Source: Leishmania infantum JPCM5 (taxonomy: Eukaryota > Euglenozoa > Kinetoplastea > Trypanosomatida > Trypanosomatidae). Taken from it: a stretch of DNA of 64,000 nt. Where the stretch lies: positions 124,001 through 188,000 of the forward strand of contig NC_009394.2 of the NCBI RefSeq assembly GCF_000002875.2. Reading direction: 5' to 3'. The position numbers and the translations under genes were made by a program. Shown piece by piece: positions 1 through 11,600 of this stretch (the first letter of the stretch is position 1; every line of letters begins with the position of its first letter). The notes beneath the pieces were generated by a model. The model was not told the origin of the DNA, made no database searches, and was given only the letters and a program-made list of their open reading frames with translations.

Positions 1-1
1 G

Positions 2-1801
2 ACGCCGCACGAGCATCGCCCCGCCACGGCTCCTGATGAGCAGCTGATGGCCACGGCCAACAGGCTGACGGAGGCGCAGCGACGCATTGCAGAGCTAGAA
101 AAGGAACTGCAGCGCACCACGCAACGGGTGGATCAGCTGTCCGATGTGGTGCAGCGGCAGAAGGACGAGCTACAGGCCACGAAGGATCGGCATGCGCTAG
201 AGATGGAGGAAACACGACACGCCTACAACGCCGTGATTCACCGCAAAGACGAGGTGCAAGAGGAGGCGCTGCGCCAGCTGCTCAAATCCCGCCAGCTGAT
301 GGTGTCGGCGGCCAAGTACGAGGCCGTCGTGGCGGCGAAGAAGTTTCACGCTCAGCAGTTGGAAAAGGAGAACAACACCGGCGCCGATGATGGGACGGGA
401 AGCGCAAAGGGGTTGGCAGGCGTACAGGCAAGCTCCAACCCCAACGAGCACGGCACTCACCCCGGGCTAGCGCCAAGTCAGACATCAGTGAACGCGCGGC
501 ACTCTTCGACGCTCGGCCACGGGTCGGGCGCGACGGCCAAGTACAACAGTGCTCTGAAGCGTGACCGCCAGAATGACGAGGAGGACTTTGTTGACGGTGC
601 CGGCGTCGCGACTGGCGCACAAGAGCCTGGTGAGGCGCGATACGGAGAAGCAACCCACCAACGTCCGCCAATGAAGCGCACTGCGTTGGACACATCTCAT
701 CTGCAGGGCAGCGCTGATCGTGCCGTAGAAGGACGGAGGGGCGTTGTGGCGACCAAGGCGGAGACGTCTCCCGCGTACATCACCACCCCCACGCCGGTGG
801 GCAAGGCGTCCACCGCGCTCGTCGACCCGCGCACTCAGTCACGCAGCGCACGCAAGCGGCGCACCCCGCGCACGCCGAGCCGCACAAACGCTGAGCGCCT
901 CGCCGGGTCGATGGCGGAGAACCGAATCCGCTCGCAGCAGCGCTTGCCCGGGACAGCGTCGCTAAAGATCGAGAGCCCCACGCCTGTGGTGAGCACGGCG
1001 TGGACGGCGGACCGCTCTCTCACGGGCAGTTGTACGCCGCCGCCCTCCAGCGCTGGCATGTACACGGTGTCCGAGGCGGTGACCAAACATCATCAACTGC
1101 ACCCGCAGCAGCACGTGCAACAAGCTCCGTCCACGCGACCGCCGCTCATGCAGCGTGCAGCGGGTCGTCTTCCTCCGGCTCCGCACCGCACCGCAGCTGC
1201 CCCGACGGCGGTGCCCAACACGCGAAGTGGTACCTCTTCCATTGCTTCCGGTGGCCCGACGCGGTCACCGTCGCCTGTGAATCCGAAGCGTGGCGCCATG
1301 CTGCCGCGCCGCTTCATCTTTACAGGTCTGAAAGACCATGAACCTCAGCGGCTGGTCAGCGCAATAGCCGCGGTCGGTGACGATGCCGCGGCGCTGGCGA
1401 GTGACCTCGACGAGCCGCCGCCAAGCAGCACGACTCACGTTGTGCTGCGCGGGACGCCGCGTAGCGTCAAGGCTCTCTGCGGGGTGGTGTCGGGCAAGTG
1501 GCTTGTCTCACCCGAATACGTGTACAACAGCCAGCAAAGTGGCTTCTGGCTAGACGAGCTCGAGGAGGGCGGTCTGCGCATCTTTCCACCGCCGCTGAAG
1601 TGCCAGCGTTTCCTTCTGACTGTTGAGCACCCAAGCATCCGTGCGAAGCTGGCGCAGGTGATCGAGTACGGCGGTGGCGAGGTGTTGCCAAGCGGCAGTG
1701 ACAAGCGTGGCCCTAGCGCCGGCGACAATGTGGCGCAGGACGTTATTGTGATCACCTCTGGCGATGACCTCTTGCGATATGCAACGCAAGACCGCGTGTA
1801 A
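2..1801 (+). CDS. KKT4: KKT4-like kinetochore protein, 5' end cut by window edge
   Basis: The frame is open from the first bases of the window to a TAA at 1799-1801. The first in-window ATG (47) lies inside an already open frame, so the true start is probably upstream. From that ATG there are 584 residues. Residues about 5-110 form a charged coiled coil rich in E, K, Q and R. Residues about 110-415 are low-complexity Ser/Pro/Thr/Arg sequence with basic patches such as RSARKRRTPRTPSR. Residues about 417-584 look like a BRCT region: RRFIFTGL, then GKWLVSPEYVY with the typical BRCT tryptophan, then a second BRCT-like start (RFLLTVEHPS, IEYGGGEV). Coiled coil, basic linker and C-terminal BRCT is the layout of trypanosomatid KKT4, a microtubule-binding kinetochore protein. 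From memory, T. brucei KKT4 also lies near a SEC23 gene and pteridine transporters. The KKT4 name is inference from layout and context; another BRCT protein is possible. Confidence 0.7.
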   Translation, partial: TPHEHRPATAPDEQLMATANRLTEAQRRIAELEKELQRTTQRVDQLSDVVQRQKDELQATKDRHALEMEETRHAYNAVIHRKDEVQEEALRQLLKSRQLMVSAAKYEAVVAAKKFHAQQLEKENNTGADDGTGSAKGLAGVQASSNPNEHGTHPGLAPSQTSVNARHSSTLGHGSGATAKYNSALKRDRQNDEEDFVDGAGVATGAQEPGEARYGEATHQRPPMKRTALDTSHLQGSADRAVEGRRGVVATKAETSPAYITTPTPVGKASTALVDPRTQSRSARKRRTPRTPSRTNAERLAGSMAENRIRSQQRLPGTASLKIESPTPVVSTAWTADRSLTGSCTPPPSSAGMYTVSEAVTKHHQLHPQQHVQQAPSTRPPLMQRAAGRLPPAPHRTAAAPTAVPNTRSGTSSIASGGPTRSPSPVNPKRGAMLPRRFIFTGLKDHEPQRLVSAIAAVGDDAAALASDLDEPPPSSTTHVVLRGTPRSVKALCGVVSGKWLVSPEYVYNSQQSGFWLDELEEGGLRIFPPPLKCQRFLLTVEHPSIRAKLAQVIEYGGGEVLPSGSDKRGPSAGDNVAQDVIVITSGDDLLRYATQDRV

Positions 1802-3068
1802 CGCGTCAGCTTGGCGAGACCGTGTACCGAGCCCGTCTCGTTGACTGTCCACACTGTGTGCCCGTGTGTGTGTGTGTGTGTGTGTGTGACGGACTTCATG
1901 GTGATCCGCATAGAGTCGTTGCTGTTGAAGAGCGACATCCGTTTCGCCGCCTCTCTGGCTCTTACTTCTCCTTCTCGTATTAGCTTTTTTTTTCTGTTGT
2001 GTGCGTATGTATTCGTCGTTCTCGCTCGCTCGCGGTGGTGACGTGCCGCGCCCTTCCTTGCCGGCCGGCGAGGGAGGAGAGGGGGATATTAGGAGGCCAT
2101 GGGAGGTGTGCTGTATGCATGTTACCCTGCCTCGTCCCCTCCCTGCACTGCACACACATTTCTTCGCGTGTGTGTGTGTGTAGCGGCTTTGTGACGGTTT
2201 TTTGTTCGCTCATGTTCTTCCCCGCCATGCTTGCTTGTTTCGCTAGGCTGGCACACATTGTTCTCGCATTCTTCTCTACACCCAAACGAAGACGAACCGA
2301 CGACGGAGCGCGCGCACGCATGCGCATGGAACAGACGAAAACAAAAAGCAAAACTCTGAGCGACGCCACGCAGCGCATCCAGCACCAACTTTCGTGCCTC
2401 CACATCGCCGAGAGAAGATTATGAAGAGGATGCCGTCAAACGTATCAAGCGGCGCTGTCCCGTGTCTTTGCTCTTCTCCCTCTCTCTCCCCGTTGCGGCT
2501 CCGCGCTCATGTGCGTACGGGGGTTTGCCGTTGTATCGGTGCGCCGGGGGGGGGGGTCGCGCGAGGCTCGTGCACGCCTCCCACCCCTTTTCGTTTGTGT
2601 GTCCGTGCCCTCTCCACCAACCTAAGGCAGCGTGCGAGGATGCATGTCGCGCTCGAAACCCCCATTGATGTGCCCTATGCATCTTTCCGCATCGTTTCTC
2701 TCGCTGCAGTCTCCTCATACGTCCGCCGTGCTACGGCGTGACGCGCCTATCCGTGCCATCCATATCACTCGCTCTCTCTCGCTCTCGCCATCCCGCTACC
2801 GCCTCTCCTCCCTCGCGCTGTAGCACAGCCGTCGCCGTATCAGTGGTCTGGTAATTTCGCGCTTCCTTTTTCTTGTTGTGGATGAGTTGACGCCAATCTG
2901 GTTTTGAGTTTCCGCGTGCTTCTTCCTCGCTTCCGCCGTATTCATTCTTTGTCATCTGTCTTGTGTGTTTGTTTGAGTGTTGAGCCCCTTCCTCCGGCCC
3001 CCTCTCCCTCACTGCCTCCCAACATCACCGCCACCACTATCTCTTCCCTCTTCTCCACGCCGTTGTAG

Positions 3069-3107
3069 ACACACACACACGCATACATATATATATGTGT
3101 GTGTGTA
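3069..3107. repeat. CA-TA-GT palindromic microsatellite
   Basis: An (AC)n block runs into cat-acatatatatatat and then into (GT)n, so the two arms are near reverse complements around an AT core and could extrude a hairpin. The same arrangement recurs near 25205, 37160, 43665, 51541 and 59795. Confidence 0.75.
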
Positions 3108-3399
3108 CGTATATGCACGCACAGTCGAACGTGCTCACCTCCACATAGATGCATGCACGACCACTCACGCATACGTCTTTTGAGCGTCTTGGTATCGCCC
3201 TCCTCCTCCTCCTCTGCAACACGCCGTTGTCCCTCTAAACTTGCAGGCACCCTCTTCTCTCATCTGTGAACTCGCTTCTCCATCCATTGTCCCTCACCCC
3301 CTCCCTCCTCCGCCCAAGCGCTGCGTGATCCGCCACGACTCTCACTCCGTAGCCTCTCCCTGCCCGTCGCTCGGTGCACACGACCGGGTCTGCGACTTC

Positions 3400-3486
3400 G
3401 CTTTTACGTCTTCCTTCTTTTCTTTCGCCTTTGCCTCCTCCCTCCTCCTCCTCCTCCCCCTCCCCATCCTCACACACACATCGCAG
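3400..3486 (+). promoter_or_regulatory. Candidate trans-splice acceptor of SEC23
   Basis: A polypyrimidine tract of about 70 bases (3400-3470) is followed by a short CA run and the first AG at 3485-3486 (tcgcag). This would give a 5' UTR of about 345 bases before the ATG at 3832. Tract followed by AG is the known trypanosomatid signal; use of this site is inference. Confidence 0.45.
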
Positions 3487-3831
3487 CTCAGTGTGGGCGG
3501 TCCTCATCTCGTGTGCGGAACGCTCTTCCCTCCAGCGCTTCCTGGGAGGTGGGAGTCACCACCGCATTCCACTGGGCGTTTGCGTGCGGTTGTGTCCGTG
3601 CGCCCGCAGCAACAGGAGCCGGCTGTCGCAAGTGTGCATCGGCCACCACTATAAGCCAGTCGCATCCGCAGGATATCGCTCCCTCGCCTTCGGAGTGGGC
3701 ACACACAAGCACACACATCAGCACCCGCACACTCACAAGCACAGACGCACTGCTGGGCCGCCTCTTTTAAGGTGGAGGCAGAGGGGCCACAGACACGGGA
3801 CAGTCAAGCCGTCTGTGAAACAGCACAGGCC

Positions 3832-6800
3832 ATGAACCAGGGATACAACACCTACTACAGCCAAGGCACCCCGCAAGGGGGCGCGTATGGCAGCAGTGCA
3901 AACTACTACGGCGGTGCGGCTGCGGCACCTGCCGGAGGTGTCGGCAGCGGGTACGGTGCACAGGCTCAGCCTCAGCAGCAACAGGCACAGCAAGTTGGAG
4001 CCTACGGTGTCGCACAGGCGACGTCGGCCGGTTCGTGGAGTAACACCTATCAGGGCCTCGGCGAGTACCATAGTGGCGTTGCCACCGCTGCACCGACGTC
4101 GTCGCCGTCGCAAGGCTACTACGGAGGCGGCGCAGCGACCACAACCGCCAGCAGCTTCCAAGTCGGATACGATGGCTACGCGCAAGGGGTCACAGCGGCC
4201 GCCACAAACAACGGTGGCGTTGCCGCTGGTGTTAGCAACGGAAGCTACGCTGGTGTGACAGCCATGAACGCGTACGACCCTCAGTCAACGCAGCCAGCGC
4301 AACAGCCCTACTACCCACCGCAGCCGCCTCAAGGCGGATACTACGGCAATGCCAATGCGTGCCAGGCGAACAGCACACCAGCGGCTGCTGCGGCACCGGC
4401 GCCCGCGGTCCTCAACACCACCGACGACAACGGTCTGCGGTGGACCTGGTCGTGCTACCCGACGACATCGAAGGCGAAGACGAAGGAAAACCCCTCCGCG
4501 GCGACGCTGGCAATGCCAGAGATGGTGATCCCGATGAGCTGCATGTACACACCGCTGCACCTCATTGAGCCCAGTCACCTCGTTCTGGGCGCAGCCATTG
4601 ACGAGCTGTGCTGTGCAAACTGCGGCGCCTTTTGCAGCATGCACAGCCAGCGCGAGATGGGCAAGTACTGGGTGTGCGTATCCTGCAAGCGCCGCAACTC
4701 TTTCCAGAGCAACACCGCCATCACGGAGCAGCACCCGGCGCTGATGTACGAGACGGTCGAGTTTGTGCTCGCAAACCCGCCGACGCCCGTGGTGGCGCCA
4801 CCTCAGCCGCAGCCAGCGCCTGCCTTCATCTTCGTCGTCGACACGTGCATCCCTTCCGGCGAGATGGCGTCGTTGCGCACGAGCCTGCTGGAGTCCCTGC
4901 AGTATCTGCCGCGCAACGCCCTCGTAGGCCTCATCTCCTTCGGCGCCACTGTCTCTGTGTGGGAGCTGGGCGCCAGCTCTGGCGTGGCGATCAGCAAGTG
5001 CTACCTTCTCCGCGGCAACACGGCGAACCCGCCCGATTCGCTGCAGAGCATGCTTCAGGTCTCGGAAAATCATCCCGTGCGGGGGCGGCTGCTGGCGCCG
5101 CTGTGCGATGTGGAGGCGGCGCTCACCTCGTTGATCGAGGAGCTCGAGGAGGACGGCGCCGCCGTGCCGTCATCCAAGCGGCCGCTGCGGGCCACGTCGA
5201 CGGCGGTGGAGGCGGCCACGTACCTGATGGAGGCCCTCGCGCCACCACAGATGACAGCGCAGCAGCAGTACGTACTATACGGAAAGCACGTAAAAGCCGC
5301 TACAGCGCCCGGGGGTAATGTGAAGATGGGTAAGATTCTCCTCTTCACCGGCGGCCCGTGCACGCGCGGCCCCGGCGCCGTCGTCAGCACCGACAAGGCG
5401 GACATGATGCGCTTCCATCGCGACATCATTGAGGGCGATACACCCTACTACGAGGCAGCCTTTAACTTCTACAACGCGCTCGAGCCGCGGATGATAGCCG
5501 CGAACACGTGCCTCGACGTCTTCGCTCAGTCCCTTGACCAAGTTGGTGTCATGGAGATGCGCCGCTGCATCGACAACACCGGTGGCACGCTCATCGTCGA
5601 GGATGAGACGACTGACATCATGTTTCTGGAGTCGCTGAAGCGTTACTGGCAGCGCTGCGATTTGCGGGCCGGCACAGAGCGCGCCTTGGCGGCAGCGCAG
5701 GAAGGCATGTCCTCTTCGGGTGTCGACGGCAGCTACAGCAGTGAGGACCACAGAGCTCACTGCGGATTCGCTGTGCACATGGAGGTGAACACGTCCGTCG
5801 GCACGCTGCTGCGCGGTGCGCTCGGTCCGTGCAACGTGGACGTGGAGGCGAACAAGCGCGGGCCTACGCGGCTCACCTCACCACTGGAGGTGGGCGCTGG
5901 TGGCACGACGCGCTGGTGCGTCAGCTACCTCGACAAGGGAATGACGCTTTCATTCCTGTTTGACACAGCCACCGCCAGCAGCCAGCAGAGTGGCGCAGAG
6001 AGCGCGCATGAGAAGCGCTTCATCCAGTTCGTCACGCGCTACACCACGCCGCGCGGCGAGCAGCGGGTGCGCGTGACGAGCGTCGTGCAGCCCGTCGCCC
6101 CGCCGACAGCGCCGCCGGACTACTACACGAAGGCTGCCGCCTTTGATCAGACGTGTGCGGCGACGATCGTGGCGCGCATGGCGGTGAGCATACTCGAGAA
6201 GCATCCGGGCAAGTGGGATGACGCCAAGCGATGGCTGGACACGCTGCTGGTGCGCTTCGTGCGGCGCTACTCCACCTTCTCCCCTGGTCAACCGAACACG
6301 TTGCGCCTCGACCCGTGCCTCTCCCTCTTCCCATCCTTCATGTACAACCTGCGCCGCTCCGAGTACTTCATGGTGCTCAACATCTCGCCTGATGAGACGA
6401 CGTTCAAGCGCCACTGGCTGCTGCGCGAATCCGTCGACAATTGCGTGCTCATGATCCAGCCCACGCTGGACTCGTACGACTTGGCGAGCCCGTTCGCGAC
6501 GCCCATGCAGCTCGACAGCAGCAGCCTGCGTCACGACAACATTGTGCTGATGGATGCCTACTTTAACGTCCATATCATGTGGGGCAGCATCATCTACCAG
6601 TGGATCGAGGCAGCCTACCACGAGAACCCCGAGTACGCCAACTTTGCCGAGCTGCTGGAGGCGGCGGAGCGTGACGCGCAGATGATCTTGTCGAGCCGCT
6701 ACCCGTACCCGCGCTTCTCGCGCACGGACGCCGACGGCTCCGAGGCGCGCCACGTAAAGACGCGCGTGAACCCGGCCACCAACTACCACAACTCGGGCAT

Positions 6801-6933
6801 GCAGTACGGCGCCGGCCCCAACGGGGCGGTGGAGCAGGCCGACGTCATCTACACAGATGATGCCTCTATCATGACGTTCATGACCTCGCTCAAGAAGGCA
6901 GTAGTGACCTCCGACGGCAAGGAGGAAGCGTAG
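3832..6933 (+). CDS. SEC23: SEC23, COPII coat subunit
   Basis: This 1033-residue protein is the COPII inner-coat subunit that pairs with SEC24 and stimulates Sar1 GTPase at ER exit sites. The frame is open from before 3772, but 3832 is its first ATG. Residues 1 to about 200 are a Gln/Gly/Tyr/Ala-rich extension. A Sec23-type core follows: GLRWTWSCYPT; a zinc finger with C261-x2-C264 and C282-x2-C285; trunk motifs FIFVVDTC and LVGLISFGATV from about residue 331; FTGGPCTRGPG; and ALDQVGVMEMRRC. The C-terminal gelsolin-like part has FMYNLRRSEYF, LDSSSL and SRYPYPRF. Arg973 in GSEAR matches the Sar1-directed arginine finger of yeast Sec23 (Arg722 in GSQAR). The trunk wording fits Sec23 rather than Sec24. 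Yeast Sec23 has 768 residues, so the extra length lies mainly in the N-terminal extension and small inserts. Trypanosomatids carry more than one SEC23; which paralogue this is remains open. Confidence 0.95.
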   Translation: MNQGYNTYYSQGTPQGGAYGSSANYYGGAAAAPAGGVGSGYGAQAQPQQQQAQQVGAYGVAQATSAGSWSNTYQGLGEYHSGVATAAPTSSPSQGYYGGGAATTTASSFQVGYDGYAQGVTAAATNNGGVAAGVSNGSYAGVTAMNAYDPQSTQPAQQPYYPPQPPQGGYYGNANACQANSTPAAAAAPAPAVLNTTDDNGLRWTWSCYPTTSKAKTKENPSAATLAMPEMVIPMSCMYTPLHLIEPSHLVLGAAIDELCCANCGAFCSMHSQREMGKYWVCVSCKRRNSFQSNTAITEQHPALMYETVEFVLANPPTPVVAPPQPQPAPAFIFVVDTCIPSGEMASLRTSLLESLQYLPRNALVGLISFGATVSVWELGASSGVAISKCYLLRGNTANPPDSLQSMLQVSENHPVRGRLLAPLCDVEAALTSLIEELEEDGAAVPSSKRPLRATSTAVEAATYLMEALAPPQMTAQQQYVLYGKHVKAATAPGGNVKMGKILLFTGGPCTRGPGAVVSTDKADMMRFHRDIIEGDTPYYEAAFNFYNALEPRMIAANTCLDVFAQSLDQVGVMEMRRCIDNTGGTLIVEDETTDIMFLESLKRYWQRCDLRAGTERALAAAQEGMSSSGVDGSYSSEDHRAHCGFAVHMEVNTSVGTLLRGALGPCNVDVEANKRGPTRLTSPLEVGAGGTTRWCVSYLDKGMTLSFLFDTATASSQQSGAESAHEKRFIQFVTRYTTPRGEQRVRVTSVVQPVAPPTAPPDYYTKAAAFDQTCAATIVARMAVSILEKHPGKWDDAKRWLDTLLVRFVRRYSTFSPGQPNTLRLDPCLSLFPSFMYNLRRSEYFMVLNISPDETTFKRHWLLRESVDNCVLMIQPTLDSYDLASPFATPMQLDSSSLRHDNIVLMDAYFNVHIMWGSIIYQWIEAAYHENPEYANFAELLEAAERDAQMILSSRYPYPRFSRTDADGSEARHVKTRVNPATNYHNSGMQYGAGPNGAVEQADVIYTDDASIMTFMTSLKKAVVTSDGKEEA

Positions 6934-7551
6934 CGCGCAGCTGCTGCCATGTCGCGCCACCTTTATTTTCGCTCTCTCTTCGTCGATGACGCATGGCACC
7001 GTCGATCTTGCCGTGCGCCATATGTGTCCCCCCCCTCCTCATCGCATCTTGGTCTCTCTCTCGCCCCTCCAGCTGTTTCTCTCTCCCTCCATGGCATTCA
7101 GCTCATGACCCTGACAGGGCTGCCGAGAGGTGTATCCTTGTGTGAGCGTCGTCGGCGCCGGTCACGTGCTCGCCTGCTTTTCTTTTCGTTTGTGTTGTTC
7201 TCATTTCTGTTGCTCGCGTGTGTGCATGTGAGTGTGTGTGTGTGTGATCTTGTGTTGTCATCTCCCTCAACGTCTTGTGATTTCTTTTCGTTGTTTGTTG
7301 GCATGTCTGTGCGCCGGGTGGCGGAGATGGGGCGGTGTGTCTGTGTATGTGAGAGGGGAGTAGAGGCTACATGGCCTCCCTTCGTTTTGGATTGCCCATG
7401 CTGTGTTAGTCGCGGGAGTGAATGACTGTCTGTGTCACACCATCCCCGTTGTATGTGCGTGCGGGGGTGTGTTCTTTGAGCATTTTCGTTTGTTTTCTAT
7501 TGTGTCTGCGCCCTCCTCCCTGACACCCGGTGGGCTGTGTTTTCGTGCAGC

Positions 7552-7552
<1 letters not shown>

Positions 7553-7590
<38 letters not shown>
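7553..7590. repeat. (GT)19 microsatellite
   Basis: An uninterrupted GT dinucleotide run in the 3' flank of SEC23; likely length-polymorphic. Confidence 0.9.
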
Positions 7591-7591
<1 letters not shown>

Positions 7592-8519
7592 TGCGTCAGT
7601 GTGCTCCCCCGCCCCGTCCCTCCGCGCTTCCGAGTGGGAAGACGAGAGGGAAAGGGACCTCGAGTACGGTCTGAGACCGTCCCTCCACCCCTCTCACTCC
7701 CACCTACAACCGAACGGAACCCAAGAGGAAATGCAGCGCAAGCCGCACGCACGCGCACTTTTCCTTGCGTGCGTGAGTGCTGGCGTGCGTGTGCCAATCA
7801 AGCGCTTCACGAGTGGTGTGCCCAATCGATCTATGCGCAAACGGCCACATAAGGGTATGTGTGTACATGGAGGGACGCAATAGTCAAGATCAGAGTTGGC
7901 GTGTGCATGCACCACGATAAGGGCACGATGCCTCGCCGCTGGAGCGCACGTGAGGGTGTGCGCGTGTGCGTGTGCGCGGCTGAGTAATACGCCGGTAAAT
8001 ATCTGACAGACCGCAAGCTGTGCGCGCTCGCCTCCTCCATAAGCACACACATACACAGAGACACAGACACACACGCTGCCTTCCGTGGGGCGGCAGCAAA
8101 CAGATCGGTCATGCGTCACCTCGTAGCTTAAGCACTGAAACCCCCTCCTCCACCACCGCTTCCTCGTCCTCGCCCCCTCCCCCTTCCCTCCCTCCCTCTC
8201 TTCTCATTCTCTCGTACCGTATCGCATCTGCGCGTGCGTGCATGCCCCCGCGCCTTAGCATCAGAACCGCCTGTCTGCACATACAACGGTATCGTACTCG
8301 GGGGTGAGGAACAAGGCGAAGCACCCCAGCCGCGAGACGCACGCCTCGAGCCACGACAACGGCAAACGAGGCTCTTATCAGTGGCTCTCCTCCCCCCCAA
8401 GTCAAAACACGCACACACAAACATAAAGAGGCGCCCAAAGCGATCATCACGTGCTCTACCTTTCACAACCTGCTTGCTCTACCTCATCCACCCCCCCCGC
8501 CCGCCGCCCCCCGCCGCCA

Positions 8520-8610
8520 ACGGAAAACTCATCTGCTTGCTTTTTGCTTGTTTGTTTTTGTGGTTCGCTCGCTCGTGCCTCCCGCTCACGCCCGCGTCTG
8601 CGTTCATCAG
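8520..8610 (+). promoter_or_regulatory. Candidate trans-splice acceptor of the hydrolase gene
   Basis: A T/C-rich stretch is followed by the AG at 8609-8610 (gttcatcag), five bases before the ATG at 8615. The very short 5' UTR makes an upstream AG also possible. Confidence 0.35.
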
Positions 8611-8614
8611 CGTC

Positions 8615-11600
8615 ATGTCCGTCAGCAGCTCCCTCACCTACGCACTCCTGTGCGTCTACTACGCCTGCCGCACCACGCTGCTCTTCGCGGTGGAGATGCT
8701 GCTGTTCCTGCCCTCTTACTATCTTGTGGAACGGCATGACGCACCGAGCGCGTGGCTGGGGCGCCGCGGAGAGGCGCAGGTGCAGCCGGTGCTATCCGCA
8801 GCCTATAAATACCAGAAGGCGGAGGAGCGCGACAAGTCGAACTATGGTGAGAGCGCGAACATCGTACCGGTGGGCACAGGCGGACCGCCGCTGGACATCA
8901 GCACGCGGGAAGTGGAAGATAACCGCTGCATTCTCTCGCGTAAGTGTGTGAGCCGCATTCGATCTCTTCACATACCAACCGTGTCGTCGTCGTGGTGGTC
9001 GCCACAGGTGCTGCGTTCCGTGAACCCTTCCTCAGCCGCGCACTCCCCTGAAACGCCGCAGCTGCGTCAGAAGAAACAGCACCAGTCGCTCTTGCCCAAC
9101 TTCTATGGTCACCCGCAGGCGGCGCTTCCGCAAAGCCGATACGATGGCATTGGTGGAGATGACGACATGAACGGCTCCGTGGGGTCGTGGTCCAACTACA
9201 CAGTGGGCGCCACGCCAGTTGCGACCACCCTAAATCGCCCCCTCTCTTTGTCCATCGCAGAGGTGTCTGGTTGGTGCGACGGCACCTCAGGTGGCGAACT
9301 GATTCCTATCAGCCTCCACAGCAGCCCCATGCAGCGGTCTCAGCCCCTTCAGTTGCAGCAAGTCTCTCACCAACGCCCGCACGGCGGTGGCGTTGACGAA
9401 GAGGACGCTGCTTGCACCAGCTTCAACGGGTTTCTGAGCGCCACTGCACGCGATGCCGTGGATATCGGATATCAGCAACCATGCGTGACGGACGCGTTCT
9501 TCGATGGCCTGGCGGTGAGCGTGTTGGTCTCCGCTCAAGAACAGCAGCAGCAGGATCGTCTCGCGGCGGCGCGCAAGCGCGTTGGCATCGCCGAGGCGGA
9601 AGGCTTTTTCGCTAAGTTGGGTCACCGACAGTGTAGGGCTGTTTCACGAAGAGCCGCAGCTCGGACCTCGTCCGCACCGGCGTGTGTCGCTGCGGCTCGA
9701 GAGCGCATGCGTGCCACGGTGCCGGTGTGGTGCACCGTCATCTTCTACTCCCCCATACCACAATCGGCCGCCCGCGGAAGCGTGATGGAGAAAGCGTCAT
9801 CGCCCTTTCGAGGCCAGTACGGATTTTTGCCGCCTTGGTATGCTGTTCACGCCCGCGCGCAGCTGTTGTTAGCGCTAGTGGGCCCGCTACTGCGCATTGC
9901 GGCGGAGCTGCTGTGGTGCAGAGGTTGGGGAACGCTGACGGCATCGTCTGCGGCGCAAACAGAGGCGTTAGGTGAGCCGGGTAGCATTACCACACCTCCG
10001 GCAACGGCTGCGTCGCCCGAGCATCAACGCCTGCGTCAGCATGGCACCCGCGCCCCCCCACTACCTTCCTGGCCGGTGCGCGGATCATGGCAAGACGCCG
10101 GCGTCTTTCTTCTTGGGCCGCTTCTCTTGTGCTTCCGTGTACTGCGCAGCCTCTTTTACGCGATCATGGGCCCACCTGGTGCGACGGCACCGCTCCACTA
10201 CTCGGCGTGCATGAGCGCATCGCCAACCTCGCACAACGCTGCTGGTGGCGGCGGTGTCTGGCATCCTTTCCGCCGTTTCGAGAGTGCTGTGCAAGCTCGT
10301 ATTGATCGCTACACCACGGACACGCGCCACATCTTCGAGCCACTGCACAACAACGCGGCGGCGGCGACGACGACGGTATCGTCTGCCGCGGCAACGGCCC
10401 ACGCTGGAAGCAGCATCGATCCTGCACCGCATGCTTTTTCGAAGCCGAAGACGTCAAGCGCGAAGGCCGCTGGAGCGGCACGGTCACAGGGTCACGCAGC
10501 ATCCTTGCCTCATCCCGCATTCCCCGCCTCGGCACCTGCCCCGGCGTGCCGGAAGTCGGTGGGGGTGTACTGGCTGCATGGCCGCCGGCCGCCGACCTGG
10601 TCCGCTGCTCCAGCTGATGATCCGTCCACCACATCGGCAGTGCAGCCGCCGCCTCCTGCACCGGTGGTGGTGCTACTGCTATGCCCTTCTCTCCTGCAAG
10701 GGAGCGGGCTGTACCAGCACACCGTAACGCGTCTCAGTTGTGTGTGTCAGCTGCTGACCCTCGCTGGTGCGTGGCAGTCATCGTTCGCCACAGACGATGC
10801 AGCGGCCGACCGCATTTTGCTTCCCGGTTCGCATGGCACGGCAATGACGAGGAATGCGACACAGAATCGCGACGACTCGACGGATAGAGAAAATGCCGCG
10901 CAGATCTCCGCGGCAGGCGCGGAGAAGGCATACAAGCCTGTGATGCTTAGTACCAGCAGCAGCAAAGACGGAAGCATTCGTGGCAGCGGGGCGGAGGTCA
11001 ACGACCAACCGTCGCCGCCGGCAACTTCGTCATCGCTGCCGTCGGCTACACGGCCTGCCACCAGGCCCGCCACGCAGTGGTACGCGGCTGTGCCTGTTGT
11101 AGAGCTTCGAGTTCCTGCGACGTCGCCGGAGTGCACCGACGACGTCTCAATGCCTCCGCTGACGCTGAAGGACTTGCGGAACATTGTTGAGCGGCTGCGG
11201 AGCAACCTGGAGTCGTGCACGCCGCCCGCAACAAACCCCCCAGTGCCTTGCGCATCTACCGCGGCCGGTCGTTCGGCTCGCCTCGATCTGTGTGGTCACG
11301 CGCCGTCGCCAGACGCCGCTGCTAAGGCGTCCGCTGACCCGCGTCCACGACGGGCGGTGTACATTGTGGCGGTGGGCTGGTCGGAAGCGGCGAGCCCGCT
11401 TTTGGAGCTAGCCATCACACAGCAGCAGCCGCAGACGTCGACAGGCAGCGGCCGCAGCACCGAGGACGAGAATGGCGGCGGCTCTGGTGAGCAGTCCCCG
11501 GCGCGTCTTGACGGCCTTGTGTGCATCTCGCATACGCTCTCGTCCGCCTTTCAGCTTCTCCCGCAGCAGCGTGCAGAGGGGCTGGCGCTTCAGCGGCCCA

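Larger units (their letters stand above)
1802..3831. other. Intergenic spacer between KKT4-like gene and SEC23
   Basis: No convincing gene. It holds a (GT)12 run at about 1864-1888, a G-run near 2550, a CA-TA-GT palindrome at 3069-3107, and a long pyrimidine tract at 3400-3470 that probably serves SEC23 trans-splicing. Open frames here read as low-complexity Ser/Pro/Cys/Val strings on both strands, as expected from CT- and GT-rich DNA. Confidence 0.7.
6934..8614. other. Intergenic spacer SEC23 to alpha/beta hydrolase
   Basis: No supported gene. It contains T-rich and GT-rich 3' flank sequence, a (GT)19 run at 7553-7590, several GTGC-type simple runs, and pyrimidine tracts near 8145-8215 and 8465-8600 that could guide trans-splicing of the next gene. 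A frame continuous with the next gene starts at an ATG at 8234 but translates to non-conserved low-complexity sequence. Confidence 0.65.

Noticed and set aside
5950..6999. 349-codon minus-strand frame opposite SEC23
   Set aside because: Shadow of the SEC23 coding bias; no motifs.
8234..8614. 127-codon upstream extension of the alpha/beta hydrolase
   Set aside because: Low-complexity sequence with a long pyrimidine tract and an AG just before the ATG at 8615; more likely 5' flank. Not fully excluded.
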